Shown in pieces: positions 41,732 through 42,143 of a stretch of DNA of 42,143 bases (position 1 is the first letter of the stretch; each line of letters begins with the position of its first letter). This DNA comes from Cryomorphaceae bacterium BACL29 MAG-121220-bin8 (lineage in GTDB: Bacteria; Bacteroidota; Bacteroidia; Flavobacteriales; Flavobacteriaceae): NCBI GenBank assembly GCA_905182765.1, contig CAJJCV010000012.1, positions 1-42,143 on the forward strand, written 5' to 3'. The translations under genes were made by a program, and so were the position numbers. A model generated the notes under the pieces. The model ran no database searches. It saw only the letters and a list, made by a program, of their open reading frames with translations, and was not told where the DNA came from.

Positions 41732-42143
41732 CTAAAATTTATTTTCGTATTCTTCCAGTTTTCTCCAAATATCAATAGCTACTTCCACCCTTTCTTTTTT
41801 GAGATCTGTATTTACAAACAAAATTTTTCCAATCTTAGTTTCTGAATTAAAAAACATAAGAGTAGCTACTCCAGGATCTCCGCCTGTATGCCCAATTTGG
41901 CGTTTGGATGACATCCCCATAAATACTCCCATATTGTATTCATCATTGTAAGTACCACTGCTTCTATTTATATGAATATCGTTGTTAAGTTTTGGGGTAT
42001 ATAACTCATTGTAGCTCTCTTTGCTAAGAACTAATCCGTTTTCATTATAGCCTGAAATTAATTCGATAAGATATTTACCCAAGTCATTTGATGAAGTGAT
42101 CAGTCCGCCGTCTGGATAATTAACCAAATTATAAAAAGCTAAT
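41732..42143 (-). CDS. Serine hydrolase (beta-lactamase family), 3' part only
   Basis: C-terminal ~136 residues of a class-C beta-lactamase-like enzyme that continues beyond the right edge of the window. Visible are YPDGGLITSSNDLGKYLIELI, the typical lid helix, and the KTG-equivalent GHTGGDPG with its HxG triplet. The frame is open to the window end (LAFYNLVNYPDGG), so an internal TTG at 42127 is not the start. The SxxK nucleophile and YxN region lie outside the window. Family members act as esterases, peptidases or transpeptidase-like enzymes; the substrate cannot be given. Confidence 0.85.
   Translation of the reverse strand, partial: LAFYNLVNYPDGGLITSSNDLGKYLIELISGYNENGLVLSKESYNELYTPKLNNDIHINRSSGTYNDEYNMGVFMGMSSKRQIGHTGGDPGVATLMFFNSETKIGKILFVNTDLKKERVEVAIDIWRKLEEYENKF

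Overview
The window is about 42 kb of compact, AT-rich chromosome from a member of the Bacteroidota, most likely a marine Flavobacteriaceae. The evidence is a SusC/SusD outer-membrane pair, flavobacterial-type LptD, BshA (bacillithiol synthesis), many Bacteroidota-style lipoprotein signal peptides, almost no Shine-Dalgarno sequences, candidate TAnnTTTG promoter elements, and very short or overlapping gene junctions. No rRNA, tRNA, CRISPR array, transposase or phage gene was seen. It reads as ordinary core chromosome with a few eroded spots rather than an island.

Layout. 0-4.8 kb: envelope genes (LptD on minus; amidase and an MCE/MlaD protein on plus). 4.8-7.9 kb: a tight redox operon with a membrane cytochrome-b-like protein carrying two 4Fe-4S clusters, a HAD-type protein, a CCG-domain protein and a small conserved protein, resembling a split HdrDE-type quinone oxidoreductase of unknown substrate. 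7.96-12 kb: a GH3/beta-lactamase fusion broken by a -1 frameshift at an A-rich slippery site, overlapping bshA. 12-15.6 kb: Dabb-family lipoprotein, penicillin acylase, diacylglycerol kinase and a DUF1295-type membrane protein. 15.7-20.2 kb: susD/susC operon with a strong terminator but no neighbouring carbohydrate enzymes. 20.4-26.3 kb: DUF488, alpha/beta hydrolase, EamA transporter, cold-shock protein, methyltransferase, M81 (MlrC-like) lipoprotein and an Asp-box propeller lipoprotein. 26.5-30.3 kb: three tandem NTF2-like lipoproteins, an outer-membrane barrel, a lipoprotein nuclease, PhzF and a possibly broken tiny membrane gene. 30.4-36.6 kb: unknown membrane protein, pterin dehydratase with an overlapping 34-residue protein, SulP transporter, DUF2059, small membrane proteins, DUF885 peptidase and DUF983. 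36.7-38.7 kb: YceI plus a 30-residue CDGSH protein divergent from an HxlR regulator with a palindromic operator, DUF3820 and a DinB-like protein. 38.7-42.1 kb: an orphan fibronectin-III-like fragment, a CNNM/CBS protein, DUF6370, DUF2237, a lipoprotein and the 3' end of a serine hydrolase.

No complete new defence or mobile system is visible. The items most worth following are the frameshifted GH3/beta-lactamase gene, the uncharacterised split Hdr-like redox operon, the very small conserved-looking ORFs coupled to known genes, the orphan FN3 fragment, and a pair of degenerate repeats (40476 and 41654) that both encode an ELKEE..PM tail. TTG start codons are unusually common (six well-supported cases, and LptD has no in-frame ATG at all).
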